From: QAMH01 sp900556425
Lineage (GTDB): Bacteria; Actinomycetota; Coriobacteriia; Coriobacteriales; QAMH01
DNA: 64,000 bases
NCBI GenBank assembly: GCA_902475535.1
Contig: CABRZR010000010.1
Coordinates: 1 to 64,000, forward strand
Reading direction: 5' to 3'
In this document: positions 44,842-53,170 of the stretch, in pieces
Layout: the number at the start of each line of letters is the position of its first letter
Numbering within the stretch: position 1 is the stretch's first letter
Made by a program: the position numbers and the translations under genes
Notes under the pieces: generated by a model
Told to the model about the DNA's origin: nothing
The model's input: the letters and a program-made list of their open reading frames with translations, nothing else
The model's database searches: none

Positions 44842-45429
44842 ATGGCACAGGCGACGGATACGACAACCGTCCTGCTCGTGGGCGTTGGCGGTCAGGGAAC
44901 CATCCTCGCAGGCGACTTGCTTGCAAAGACTGCCGCTGCCAGTGGCTACGATGTCAAGATTTCCGAGATTCACGGTATGAGCCAACGCGGCGGATCGGTT
45001 TCCACGGTCGTGCGCTTCGGTAGCGACGTCGCTTCGATGATCTGCGATCCGGGTTGCGCGGATGTCGTGGTGAGCTTCGAGGCAATCGAGGCCCTGCGCG
45101 CTCGTCAGTTCCTTGCCGTCGATGGCGGGAAGCTCTTTGTCAACGATGAGGTCATCACGCCCGTGAGCGTTGCCATCGGCAACGGAGAGATGCCCGCAGA
45201 CATCGATGCGGAGCTTGATGCGCTCGACGCCGTACGTATTGGCGCGAGCCGCATTGCGCGTGAGGCTGGTAGTCCCAAGTCGACGAACGTCGTGCTCATG
45301 GGCGCGCTTTCGACCGCATTGCCCTTCGAGGCGCAGACCTGGCGCGAAGTCATTGCAAAGCGCGTGCCACCCAAAACCGTGGATGCCAATCTCGCCGCTT
45401 TCGATGCGGGTCGCGAGACTGTCGCGTGA
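44842..45429 (+). CDS. iorB: Indolepyruvate ferredoxin oxidoreductase, beta subunit
   Basis: 195 residues, gamma-domain of 2-oxoacid:ferredoxin oxidoreductases: VLLVGVGGQGTILAGDLLAK and EIHGMSQRGGSVSTVVRFG. GGAGGGGGAG overlaps the iorA end and serves as ribosome binding site. Completes the two-subunit IOR. The stop overlaps the GTG start of the next gene by four bases, which shows tight coupling to an otherwise unrelated foldase-like gene. Confidence 0.95.
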   Translation: MAQATDTTTVLLVGVGGQGTILAGDLLAKTAAASGYDVKISEIHGMSQRGGSVSTVVRFGSDVASMICDPGCADVVVSFEAIEALRARQFLAVDGGKLFVNDEVITPVSVAIGNGEMPADIDAELDALDAVRIGASRIAREAGSPKSTNVVLMGALSTALPFEAQTWREVIAKRVPPKTVDANLAAFDAGRETVA

Positions 45430-46475
45430 CGCATGTCCGTTCCATATCACGCTCGCTCTTAGCGCTCGTTGCGCTTGTGCTCGTGCTCTGCCCGCTTTTC
45501 ACGTTGACGGGTTGTTTCGGCATGAAGCAACCGCCTCAGATTGCCGCGCATGTCAATGGCGTCGCCATTCCCGAGGATAAGATCACGGAGTTCATCGAGG
45601 GTTTTCGCAGCAAGAATGCGCAGTACGAGACCGACTCGGGTTGGGCTGAGTTTCTCAAGTCGAACGGCTACACCTCGGAGACCTTGCGCACGTATGTGCT
45701 CAACACGGTTTTCATCCCGCAGGAGCTCATTCGCCAAGAATGTGCCAAGCTCGGCATCCAGGTTGGTGATACGGAGCTCGACGAGGTTATCAAGCAGGAG
45801 AAATCCTATTACGAGCAGCGCTATGGCGCGAACTCCTGGGACAGCGTGCTTGCCTCCTACGGGTATGACGAGGAATCATGGCGCGAAAACGAACTCAACC
45901 GCCTGCTCGAGGAGCAACTGCGTAGCATGGTCATCGATGCCGTCACGCCCACCGAGGCAGAAATCCAGGCTCAGGCAAACGAGTCCGCTTCCATGTACAA
46001 CGGCAAGGATTCCTATTACATCCAATTCGCCTCCCAACAGGAGGCGCAGGCCGCACGTGACCGCATTGCCGCATCGGGCGAGCGTGTCACGCTCGGGGAG
46101 TTCGAGCGTCTCGGCAACGCCGTCCATGCAGGCTGGAACTCGCTGCCATCCACGCGCGATGCCATGAGCATCGAATACATTCAGGCCGTCGGTGCACTCG
46201 ATGTCGATACCGTATCCGAGCCCATCATGGTCGACGGTAATTGGACGCTCATCTTCTGCGATGCGGCTTTCAACGTGGGTGCTGGCGGTGAATCCGTCGT
46301 GCTCAGAACCATTCCTCCCGATATATACGAGCAAATCGTTGCCGATGCCACCGAGATCAAAGCCGATCAGCTCTTCAATGAGTGGCTCCAGAAACTTGCC
46401 TCCGAGTCGGATATCACGATCGAGCCCATGCCCGCGGGGCTTCCCTATAACGTGAGCTCGACGTATCTCGAGTAG
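45426..46475 (+). CDS. PrsA/SurA-like lipoprotein foldase
   Basis: 349 residues from GTG. A lipoprotein signal ends at Cys30 in the lipobox LTGC. The remainder is a SurA-like N-terminal helical domain (AAHVNGVAIPEDKITEFIEGF ...), and a weak parvulin-like part with a WNSLPSTRDAMSIEYI region. It should help fold exported proteins at the outer face of the membrane. The prolyl isomerase core looks degenerate, so chaperone action without isomerase activity is possible. Confidence 0.85.
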   Translation: MTHVRSISRSLLALVALVLVLCPLFTLTGCFGMKQPPQIAAHVNGVAIPEDKITEFIEGFRSKNAQYETDSGWAEFLKSNGYTSETLRTYVLNTVFIPQELIRQECAKLGIQVGDTELDEVIKQEKSYYEQRYGANSWDSVLASYGYDEESWRENELNRLLEEQLRSMVIDAVTPTEAEIQAQANESASMYNGKDSYYIQFASQQEAQAARDRIAASGERVTLGEFERLGNAVHAGWNSLPSTRDAMSIEYIQAVGALDVDTVSEPIMVDGNWTLIFCDAAFNVGAGGESVVLRTIPPDIYEQIVADATEIKADQLFNEWLQKLASESDITIEPMPAGLPYNVSSTYLE

Positions 46476-46481
46476 GCCGGC

Positions 46482-47420
46482 ATGAGCGACGGCACTCGGA
46501 TCATCGGGCGCATTGCGCCAAGTCCCAGCGGCGAAATGCATCTGGGAAATGCCTTCTCGGCGCTGCTTGCCTGGGCTTTCGCACGCTCGGCAGGGGGAGG
46601 TTTCGTCGTGCGCCTCGAGAATCTCGACGAGCGCTGCCAGAACCCCGCTCTTGCGCAAGGCGTTCTCGATGACCTGCGTTGGCTTGGTATCGATTGGGAT
46701 GATGATCCTCTCGTGCAGACCGGACGTCTGCATGCATACGAGGAAGCCCTTGAGCGTATCGGTGAGAGGGTGGAGCTCTATCCCTGCTTTTGCTCGCGTG
46801 CCGATTTGCATGCCGCCTCGGCTCCACACGCCTCGGATGGCACGCCGCTGTATGCGGGTACCTGTTATCGTATGAGCGCGGCTGAGCGCGACGCGCGCGT
46901 GGCAACGCGCCGTCATGCGCTGCGTCTGCATGTGCCCGACGAGACGGTCTCCTTCGTCGATGAAATCCAGGGTTCCTATGAGCAGGACCTTGCGAGCGAG
47001 TGCGGGGATTTTGTCGTACGTCGCAGCGATGGCGTCTTCGCATACCAGCTTGTCTGCGTCGTCGATGATATCGCCCAGGGCGTGACGCAGGTCGTGCGGG
47101 GGAGCGACCTGCTTTCCTCCACCCCACGCCAGATTCTGCTCTACGAGCTGCTTGACGCGCCCGCTCCGAGCTTTGCCCATCATCCGTTGCTGCTTGCGCC
47201 CGATGGCAGACGCCTCTCCAAGCGCGATGGTGACAGCACCATCGCGGGTATGCGCGAGCGCGGTATCACGCCTCAAGCCATCGTCGGGTACCTGGCACAC
47301 CTTGCGGGACAGGTCGAGGCGGGGGAGTGCATGAGCGCGGCCGAGCTGCCGGACGTCTTCGACATACGCAAAGTCCCGACGCAGGACATGACAGTCGATC
47401 TAGGGTGTCTAGAGGCCTAG
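46482..47420 (+). CDS. gluQ: Glutamyl-Q tRNA(Asp) synthetase
   Basis: 312 residues, too short for a GltX and lacking an anticodon-binding domain. Class I marks are SPSGEMHLGNA (HIGH motif) and RRLSKRDGD (KMSKS-like). A zinc site is formed by YPCFCSRADL and a later YAGTCY. GluQ attaches glutamate to the cyclopentene of queuosine in tRNA(Asp). Its presence fits the queF and preQ1 transporter genes elsewhere in the window. It overlaps the convergent tatD-type gene by 12 bases. Confidence 0.93.
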   Translation: MSDGTRIIGRIAPSPSGEMHLGNAFSALLAWAFARSAGGGFVVRLENLDERCQNPALAQGVLDDLRWLGIDWDDDPLVQTGRLHAYEEALERIGERVELYPCFCSRADLHAASAPHASDGTPLYAGTCYRMSAAERDARVATRRHALRLHVPDETVSFVDEIQGSYEQDLASECGDFVVRRSDGVFAYQLVCVVDDIAQGVTQVVRGSDLLSSTPRQILLYELLDAPAPSFAHHPLLLAPDGRRLSKRDGDSTIAGMRERGITPQAIVGYLAHLAGQVEAGECMSAAELPDVFDIRKVPTQDMTVDLGCLEA

Positions 47421-48173
47421 GAGGCTCCGGCTACGCACGTCGATGCTCTCGCGCAGACACGCGAGGTCGATATCGCGTATGCAAGCGAGCCCGTCGAGGA
47501 CTGATTCAAGGCTGCGCATCACGTCGCATATGCTCGTGGGCTCGCCTGCTGCGGCGGGCAGGTCGCTTTCGACGAGTAGGCGTTCTTCGGGAATGATGCG
47601 AGCGTACTCACGTCCACGCTTGGTCGATAGCATGCGCGTTCCAACGGAAAACAGGCAACCGTCTTCGATTGCGCGTGCGAGCTGGTCAGAGGGACCTCCA
47701 TACGAATGTAGGATGCACGTGCAACGCTCGAGACACCCCGAATCTTCGAGCACGTCGAGCAGTTCGCGTTCAGCCTTCACCGAGTGCATCGAGACGAGCA
47801 CGTCACCTCTTGCGGCGCAGAGGGTCATGATGCGGGTAAAGGCCCTCATTTGGGCATCCTTTGTCGAAGCACGCGTGGGCCAAAAGTCGAGGCCGACCTC
47901 GCCCACGAAGCGCGTGCCAGAAAGCTGCGTCTGAAAGGTATCGAGCGCGTCATCGAGCGTGCCGAGTTCGGGCGTGTCGACCCACCAGGGATGCAAGCCG
48001 AGTCCTAGACGCATAGTTGGGATGTCGGTGAGTATGGGGGAGAGGTGTGCGTATTCGCCGGGGGTAACGGTGTTGACGAAGGACGCGATGCCCGCATCGG
48101 CGAGCGCATGCGCGAATGTTACAGGGTCATCTGCGAAGCCTGCGTGCATGTGCATGTCAACGATGCGGGTCAT
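47409..48173 (-). CDS. TatD-family metal-dependent hydrolase
   Basis: 254 residues, TIM-barrel amidohydrolase. Metal ligands are visible in DMHMHAGF, GLGLHPWW, EVGLDFWP, SMHSVKAE, LHSYGG and LLVESDLPA. TatD enzymes are DNases or related phosphoesterases. ATG 48173 has GGAGG 4 bases upstream; the longer frame is not needed. It ends inside the gluQ C-terminus. Confidence 0.9.
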   Translation of the reverse strand: MTRIVDMHMHAGFADDPVTFAHALADAGIASFVNTVTPGEYAHLSPILTDIPTMRLGLGLHPWWVDTPELGTLDDALDTFQTQLSGTRFVGEVGLDFWPTRASTKDAQMRAFTRIMTLCAARGDVLVSMHSVKAERELLDVLEDSGCLERCTCILHSYGGPSDQLARAIEDGCLFSVGTRMLSTKRGREYARIIPEERLLVESDLPAAAGEPTSICDVMRSLESVLDGLACIRDIDLACLRESIDVRSRSLLGL

Positions 48174-48257
48174 GAGGCCTCCATTCTCGCCCTGGATTAT
48201 ACGCGCAGGCACGCTGATACACATTGCTGCTATATGGCGGGCTGGGAAAGGCGCTTC

Positions 48258-48322
48258 GGCTCGATGGTCGCTCCCCGACGGCCCACTTCGTGGTCCTTTC
48301 GGCTTGCTCCCTTAGACCTCGC
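48258..48322 (+). repeat. Dispersed intergenic repeat, copy D
   Basis: Reads CTCGATGGTCGCTCCCCGAC then a block nearly identical to the repeat at 1-45 through CTTAGACCTCG. Same orientation as copy A. It fills the gap between the TatD-type gene and the tRNA terminator. Confidence 0.7.
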
Positions 48323-48392
48323 CTTTGCGCCATTCCCGGCCCGCTTCCTTGGACCTTTGATTCGCAGCTTGCCTGCGAGTAAATGGGCAAAG

Positions 48393-48413
48393 AAAAAGGG
48401 GCCAGATGGCCCC
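48393..48413 (-). terminator. Terminator of tRNA-Ala
   Basis: Arms GGGGCC and GGCCCC (48398-48413) around a four-base loop, followed on the minus strand by five T. It lies 10 bases beyond the encoded CCA of the tRNA. Confidence 0.8.
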
Positions 48414-48422
48414 TGTGGTCTT

Positions 48423-48498
48423 TGGTGGAGATAAGGGGGTTCGAACCCCTGACCTCATGACTGCCAGTCATGCGCTCTCCCAGCTGAGCTATATCCCC
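48423..48498 (-). tRNA. tRNA-Ala (anticodon GGC)
   Basis: The minus-strand transcript folds as a full cloverleaf of 76 bases: acceptor GGGGATA with TATCTCC (one G-U pair), D arm with AGCTCAGCTGGGAGAGC, anticodon stem CATGA/TCATG around CTGGCAG, T arm AGGGG-TTCGAAC-CCCCT, discriminator A and an encoded CCA. Anticodon GGC reads GCC alanine. A TATAAT box lies at 48526-48531. Confidence 0.95.
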
Positions 48499-48525
48499 AT
48501 GGGTCGTCGAAAAGACGCGAGGGCA

Positions 48526-48531
48526 ATTATA
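48526..48531 (-). promoter_or_regulatory. Putative -10 box of tRNA-Ala
   Basis: A perfect TATAAT on the minus strand lies 28 bases before the mature 5' end of the tRNA. No convincing -35 is seen at the usual distance. Confidence 0.4.
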
Positions 48532-48570
48532 CCAATCGATGAAGATGACGCAAGGGGGTAATTTAAAGGT

Positions 48571-48607
48571 ATGGCCCCGCGCTGGGGGAGGTATTGCGCG
48601 GGGCCAT
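48571..48607 (-). terminator. Terminator-like hairpin after the MFS gene
   Basis: Perfect 12-base arms (48571-48582 and 48596-48607, ATGGCCCCGCGC and its complement) with a 13-base loop lie 11 bases after the stop of the MFS gene. The T-run on the minus strand is short, so termination may depend on the strong stem. Confidence 0.65.
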
Positions 48608-48617
48608 GAGGAAAAGC

Positions 48618-49838
48618 TCAGTCCTTGTTCTCCTTGACTATGCCCTTGAGCGGAAGGAGCAAACCGAAGAGGCAGGCCACGATTGCAAATACGAAGCAAG
48701 TGATAAAAGCCATGTCCGTACCAAGAGCCGGAACCGCTCCCGCACTTGCGGCAAATATATACGGTGCGAAGAACGGACCAAGATTCATCATCGATGTCAT
48801 CACGCCGGAAACGAAAGGAACGCGTTCTTTCGGGGTGATATTGCCCGCTGCGTTTTGTGCGGCATTGAAAAAGGCGGAGCCTCCGATGCCGATGAGAAAC
48901 ACGCCAACACCATATATTGCCGGGCTGCTCGCAAAGAAGCACGGGATCATGCCAATTGCCACGAGCGCGGCCATGACGGCAAAGATCTTGCTTTTCAGAT
49001 ACTTGACGAAGTAGGGAAAGACGATGCCCTGGACGATAATGCCCACGCCGCAGCAACTGATGATGATGCTTGCGATGCCCGCATCGCCCAGCGAACGCTC
49101 CTGGAATACGGTCGAGCAAACGAGCTGGACGGTCACCAAGCAGATCCATACGACGAGACCGTAGAACGCATAACCCCATATACCGCGAGGAACGCGCCTT
49201 GCCTCTGCCTCCGAAACGTTGTTTTTCTTGTCCTCTTCCAACTGCTTGGCTGCGACGTACTTGCCTTCGGGCATGAAGACGGCAACCAGGACCATCGGAA
49301 CGAATGCGATCAGGTAGGAGAGGAAGGAGAAGTTCCAGGCGATTTCGGTCAGGTATCCCGCGACGATCGTGTAGATGATGCTGAAGACGAATTGAACGGT
49401 GAATCCCAAGCCGAGTAGACGTGAGCGCTGAACTCCATCAAAAAATGCGATGATCGTTGCCGCACCGACTGGGAACATGATGCCAAGTCCAATTCCAACA
49501 CCGACGCGTGAGATGATTACCCAGAGATAATCGGTTAGGTCGGGGAACAGGAACGGAGCTGCACCTGACAACGTCATTACTGCAATGCCCACGATTGCCG
49601 TGGGCTTGAATCCTACCTTGTTCATAAGGGCACCGGACAGGATACTCACCGGGACGGAGACGATGCCTGTGATGCTGTTTGCGAGCATGATGGTTGTAAT
49701 GTCAGTATTCGCGAAATGCTGGGCAAATGCCGCAATGGAAGGCGTCAATATCGTGAACTCGCTCATCGCACCGAACACGGCCAAGATTCCGATCATGTTC
49801 CAGATCGTCATCTTCTGACCTTTTTCGTAGCTTTGCAT
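48618..49838 (-). CDS. MFS transporter
   Basis: 406 residues, twelve helices. MFS marks: MNKVGFKPTAIVG in loop 2-3 and the SRVGVGIGLGIMFPVGAA helix. It is the last gene of a run of three on the minus strand with the molybdopterin enzyme and Fe-S protein, and probably carries the substrate or product of that enzyme. ATG 49838 has AAGGAGG 6 bases upstream. A strong hairpin lies just before the gene, inside the run. Confidence 0.9.
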   Translation of the reverse strand: MQSYEKGQKMTIWNMIGILAVFGAMSEFTILTPSIAAFAQHFANTDITTIMLANSITGIVSVPVSILSGALMNKVGFKPTAIVGIAVMTLSGAAPFLFPDLTDYLWVIISRVGVGIGLGIMFPVGAATIIAFFDGVQRSRLLGLGFTVQFVFSIIYTIVAGYLTEIAWNFSFLSYLIAFVPMVLVAVFMPEGKYVAAKQLEEDKKNNVSEAEARRVPRGIWGYAFYGLVVWICLVTVQLVCSTVFQERSLGDAGIASIIISCCGVGIIVQGIVFPYFVKYLKSKIFAVMAALVAIGMIPCFFASSPAIYGVGVFLIGIGGSAFFNAAQNAAGNITPKERVPFVSGVMTSMMNLGPFFAPYIFAASAGAVPALGTDMAFITCFVFAIVACLFGLLLPLKGIVKENKD

Positions 49839-49858
49839 TTTTCCTCCTTGAAAGTTAG

Positions 49859-49897
49859 CGTATCTTGCCGGATGCAACGCAGCACCGGCAAGATACG
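49859..49897 (-). other. 13-bp intercistronic hairpin
   Basis: Perfect arms CGTATCTTGCCGG (49859-49871) and its complement (49885-49897), 13-base loop. It lies between the Fe-S gene (stop 49906) and the MFS ribosome binding site, so it may act as a processing or attenuation site that sets the ratio of enzyme to carrier. There is no U-run. Confidence 0.6.
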
Positions 49898-49905
49898 GCA
49901 GGAAA

Positions 49906-50235
49906 TTACGGCCTGAAGATCACCGCTTTACGCCCCAGCTCTTCGGCACGTTTCTCGAGCTCCTCCAGAGAGCCGTACTCCATGACATGTGCCTGGCAAT
50001 GCTGTACGCATGCGGGCATCTTTCCCTTCGCCACGCGAGCGGCGCACAAATCGCACAACTCCGTCGGAATGGGGACATTGTCGAAGTGCCAGCTTCCATC
50101 GGGTAGCTGCCATGGCCCATCGCTCGCGACCTTGATGCCCCACATGCCAAGGGGAATGTCGTGTGCGTTCTTGCATGCCAGCTCGCAGGAGTGGCAACCG
50201 GAACAGTACTCGTAATTGATAAGAAGTCCGTTCAT
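49906..50235 (-). CDS. Small 4Fe-4S electron-transfer protein (two clusters)
   Basis: 109 residues. Eight cysteines form two sets: Cys11, 14, 17, 21 (CSGCHSCELAC) and Cys61, 64, 76, 80 (CDLCAARVAKGKMPACVQHC). This is the DmsB-like pattern reduced from four clusters to two. No signal or membrane helix. GGAG lies 6 bases before ATG 50235; ATG 50241 is too close to it. It directly follows the molybdopterin enzyme and is likely its electron donor. Confidence 0.9.
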   Translation of the reverse strand: MNGLLINYEYCSGCHSCELACKNAHDIPLGMWGIKVASDGPWQLPDGSWHFDNVPIPTELCDLCAARVAKGKMPACVQHCQAHVMEYGSLEELEKRAEELGRKAVIFRP

Positions 50236-50244
50236 TTCCATCTC

Positions 50245-52503
50245 CTACTCGTCCGTAACTCGATAGATCTTGCACAGGCTGCACTTGAACGTGTTGCCAA
50301 AACCAAGCTTTCCGATGACCTTGTGCGGCATGATGGCGTTGATGTTGTACTCGCGGAAGCTAAACAGATTGGGCTCCTCGCCATCGTCTTCCGGCATCCA
50401 CCATCCGTGATGCTCGTGGACGACACCGGGTTTCACCGCCTCGGTCACGTCAGCCATGGACTTCACGCGTCCGATCCAGTTCTCGATCCACACCCACTCG
50501 CCGTCCGCGATGCCAAGTTCGGCTGCGGTCTCCGGATTGATCTCGACCGTTGGCCAGGGGTTAATCTCGCGCAGTCGGTCGATCTGACGGTGCTCCGAGT
50601 GGAAGAAGGTATTCTTGCGTCCACCGGTTGTGAGCACGAGCGGGTACTCTGCGTAGAGGTCGGGAGTGCTGTAGGGGCTCTGAGGTGGCTCGATGAAGTA
50701 TGGCATCGGGTCATCGCCAAAGGCCTCATATGCAAATGAATAGAGCTCGAGCTTGCCCGTCGTCGTCTGGAAGCCTGGCTCGCCATCCTCGCGCATAAGC
50801 CCCTTGGATTCCTTGTGGTAGATCTCCTCGGGTTGGTAGACGACAAGTTCCCTGAGTTCGTCCCAGGTCATGTCTCCGGGAATCTCGACCTTGGTCATGT
50901 AATCCTCGACGCCGTCGTATTGTTTCCAGTACTCGGGGAACATACGCTCGCCGATCTTCATCATGAACTCGAGATCGCTCACGCCCTCGACCGTGTCCAC
51001 CGCCTTGTTGCAGGCACCCTCGAAGGCGACGTTGAAGCCGTAGTGCGACTCTACGAGGCAGTTGTGCTCGGCGTAGGTCTTGAGCGGAATGACAAGGTCG
51101 CAAAGTGCCATCGTTGTCGGATTCTGGAACAGTTCGGTCGCAACGCAAAACTCGAAGCTCTCCTTCATGGCGTTAAGCCAACGCGTCTGTGCCGCGGTGA
51201 TTGCGCCACCGACCACGTTCGAGCTCTGGAAGACGCCCATGCGCAGACGGTAGGGCTCTTGGGACTCGAGAGTGTCGAGCACCGAATCGGGGTGGTTGGT
51301 GGACATGAGTTGGCACACGAACGGGAATTCCTTGGCGCCGATGCGTTTCTCGAAGAGCTCGGGTGTGACGGTACCCGCCTCCATGGCACGGTTGATCATG
51401 TCGACGTTGGTGTCATCCTCGATGGGAAGTCCGAGCGTGTTACCGCCGGGTGTATCAAGGTTTCCGGTAATGGCCATCATGGAAAGCAACGCATGACCGA
51501 CTTGAATGCCGTTGGGGTTCTGGTCTACGGAGAGCCCCCAGCCAATGGAGCTCGGATGGTTTGTGGCATAGGCGCGGGCGGCCTTCACGATGTCATCTGC
51601 ATCGACCCAGCAGATCTCGGCGACCTTCTCGGGTGGATAATCCTGAACGCGCTCTTTGAGCTCGTCAAATCCATAACACCACTTGTCGACATAGTCATGG
51701 TCATAGAGGTCCTCGTTGATGATGACGTTGAGGAGGCCCAATGCCATAGCTGCGTCGGTGCCGGGGCGCAGCTGCAGCACGATGTCAGCACGGGCTGCGA
51801 GCCATGTCATGCGGGGGTCGACCATGATGAGCTTCGTTCCGCAATCCTTCATCATGTCGATGACGGCATGACCCCAAAGACCATCGGCGTTGGACGCAAG
51901 GGGTTCCTTGCCCCAGAGCATGATGTACTTGGGAGGCGTCCAACCAGGATGGTCGTACCTATCCGGGTAGCGCGCGGCATAGTCGATCTCGGGATAGCCA
52001 CCACCCATGAGATAGGCCATCGATGACACGCGCGGCGCATAGCACGCCCAACCGGACTGCGCATAGCACGCATTTGGCGTGCCGAAACCCATGAACGCAA
52101 GCTCGTTATGGTACTTGGTTGCCTCGCGGCCCGTGCCGCAGAAGACGATGATTGACTCCGGACCATACTTCTCGGTGAAGTAGCGCGTCTTCTCCTCGAG
52201 GATGTCGAATGCCTCGTCAAGTGAGATCTCCTCCCACTTGTCCTTGCCCCTGTCTTCGGGCGCACGCTTCAGGGGCTTGGTGATGCGATCCTTGTGATAG
52301 GTCACATCGGTGAGCGCCAGACAACGCGGACAGAGCGCTCCTTTTGTGATGGGATGCTCGGGGTCACCCTCGACCTCGACGAGCTTGCCATCCTTTACGT
52401 GAAGCTGCACGCCGCAGCCCACGGGATGACATCCCGGAGGTGACCAAGCGCAGGATCTGATGACGGTCTCGCCATCCTCTTCGCGAATCCACGGTTTAGC
52501 CAT
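50245..52503 (-). CDS. Molybdopterin-dependent oxidoreductase, substrate unknown
   Basis: 752 residues, DMSO-reductase superfamily. An N-terminal 4Fe-4S site is given by Cys18, Cys25, Cys30 and Cys58 (SPPGCHPVGCGV; GALCPRC). FCGTGREATKYHN and GWACYAPR (Cys154 is a candidate Mo ligand) belong to the bis-MGD domain; the C-terminal domain with NTFFHSEHRQ and GEWVWIENWIG binds the second pterin. There is no twin-arginine signal, so it acts in the cytoplasm. Such enzymes in Eggerthellaceae include catechol dehydroxylases; other members are transhydroxylases or reductases. With an Fe-S partner and MFS gene the layout fits a dehydroxylase or reductase of an imported compound; this is inference. GAGAGGGAAG precedes ATG 52503. 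Confidence 0.88.
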   Translation of the reverse strand: MAKPWIREEDGETVIRSCAWSPPGCHPVGCGVQLHVKDGKLVEVEGDPEHPITKGALCPRCLALTDVTYHKDRITKPLKRAPEDRGKDKWEEISLDEAFDILEEKTRYFTEKYGPESIIVFCGTGREATKYHNELAFMGFGTPNACYAQSGWACYAPRVSSMAYLMGGGYPEIDYAARYPDRYDHPGWTPPKYIMLWGKEPLASNADGLWGHAVIDMMKDCGTKLIMVDPRMTWLAARADIVLQLRPGTDAAMALGLLNVIINEDLYDHDYVDKWCYGFDELKERVQDYPPEKVAEICWVDADDIVKAARAYATNHPSSIGWGLSVDQNPNGIQVGHALLSMMAITGNLDTPGGNTLGLPIEDDTNVDMINRAMEAGTVTPELFEKRIGAKEFPFVCQLMSTNHPDSVLDTLESQEPYRLRMGVFQSSNVVGGAITAAQTRWLNAMKESFEFCVATELFQNPTTMALCDLVIPLKTYAEHNCLVESHYGFNVAFEGACNKAVDTVEGVSDLEFMMKIGERMFPEYWKQYDGVEDYMTKVEIPGDMTWDELRELVVYQPEEIYHKESKGLMREDGEPGFQTTTGKLELYSFAYEAFGDDPMPYFIEPPQSPYSTPDLYAEYPLVLTTGGRKNTFFHSEHRQIDRLREINPWPTVEINPETAAELGIADGEWVWIENWIGRVKSMADVTEAVKPGVVHEHHGWWMPEDDGEEPNLFSFREYNINAIMPHKVIGKLGFGNTFKCSLCKIYRVTDE

Positions 52504-52772
52504 GTCTTCCCTCTCTTCTCCTCGAATTTCGCATGTCACCGTACGCAACATGCCTTTGCAACGAGGATATGGATCGCGGCGCTTCAGGCACAATCTACAG
52601 CTTAAGACGAATCATGCAGCTGGTGTGCGCTATAGCTCTCCATCTGTTCAGCGAGCTTGGACAAAACGAATTCCATGTTCAGTTATGGGCAAATGGACGA
52701 TGTCGCTTAACCGTTCCTTCGTTAGCATTGCCTTGTCGATTCAACTTCGGACAAGCCGGCGGGAGGAGAATC

Positions 52773-53051
52773 ATGTCCACGTCCATGCACGTATGCAATC
52801 CCTACTGCGGTAAGTGCAAACCACCTAAGGTACCCCTGCTCCTATGTCCAGGGTGCGGAACAATGAATGACCCGACAAGGGGAGATTACGAGCACTGTCG
52901 CCGCTGTGGGACAAAGCTTCCGGAGCGCAAGCTTCCCGTGCCCGCGCATTGCGCGCGCGTGGATGCGGTGTGTGCCAATCCTTGCGGGAGAAAGAACGGT
53001 TCGCCTCTTTCCAATGGCGAACGCTGCGTTTATTTCACTCCCGTTGCCTGA
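52773..53051 (+). CDS. Cys-rich mini-protein with zinc ribbons
   Basis: 92 residues with eleven cysteines: CNPYCGKC, CPGCG, CRRCG, and further single cysteines to the end (CVYF). The pairs look like zinc-ribbon or rubredoxin-like knuckles. No signal peptide. GGGAGGAG lies five bases before ATG 52773. It is divergent from the molybdopterin enzyme and upstream of an MFS gene. I do not recognise a family. The 269-base gap before it (52504-52772) holds the divergent promoters and no gene I can support. Confidence 0.7.
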   Translation: MSTSMHVCNPYCGKCKPPKVPLLLCPGCGTMNDPTRGDYEHCRRCGTKLPERKLPVPAHCARVDAVCANPCGRKNGSPLSNGERCVYFTPVA

Positions 53052-53170
53052 GTTTCTCCAATGTGACGCTTGCGTTCAGGACAACTGGACGTTCGGGACA
53101 TATTGTCGAGAGGGGAGTCTCCCTGTTGTTTCTCCAATCCAGTAGAACTTTGCTGGACGAAAGGAGAATC

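Noticed and set aside
48423..48498. tRNA-Ala as attachment site of an integrated island at 48.6-55.2 kb
   Set aside because: Integration normally occurs at the 3' end of the tRNA; the block lies on the 5' side, and no integrase or repeated tRNA end is seen.
52533..52772. N-terminal extension of the Cys-rich protein from 52533
   Set aside because: The extra residues have no recognisable pattern and a strong ribosome binding site sits directly before ATG 52773.
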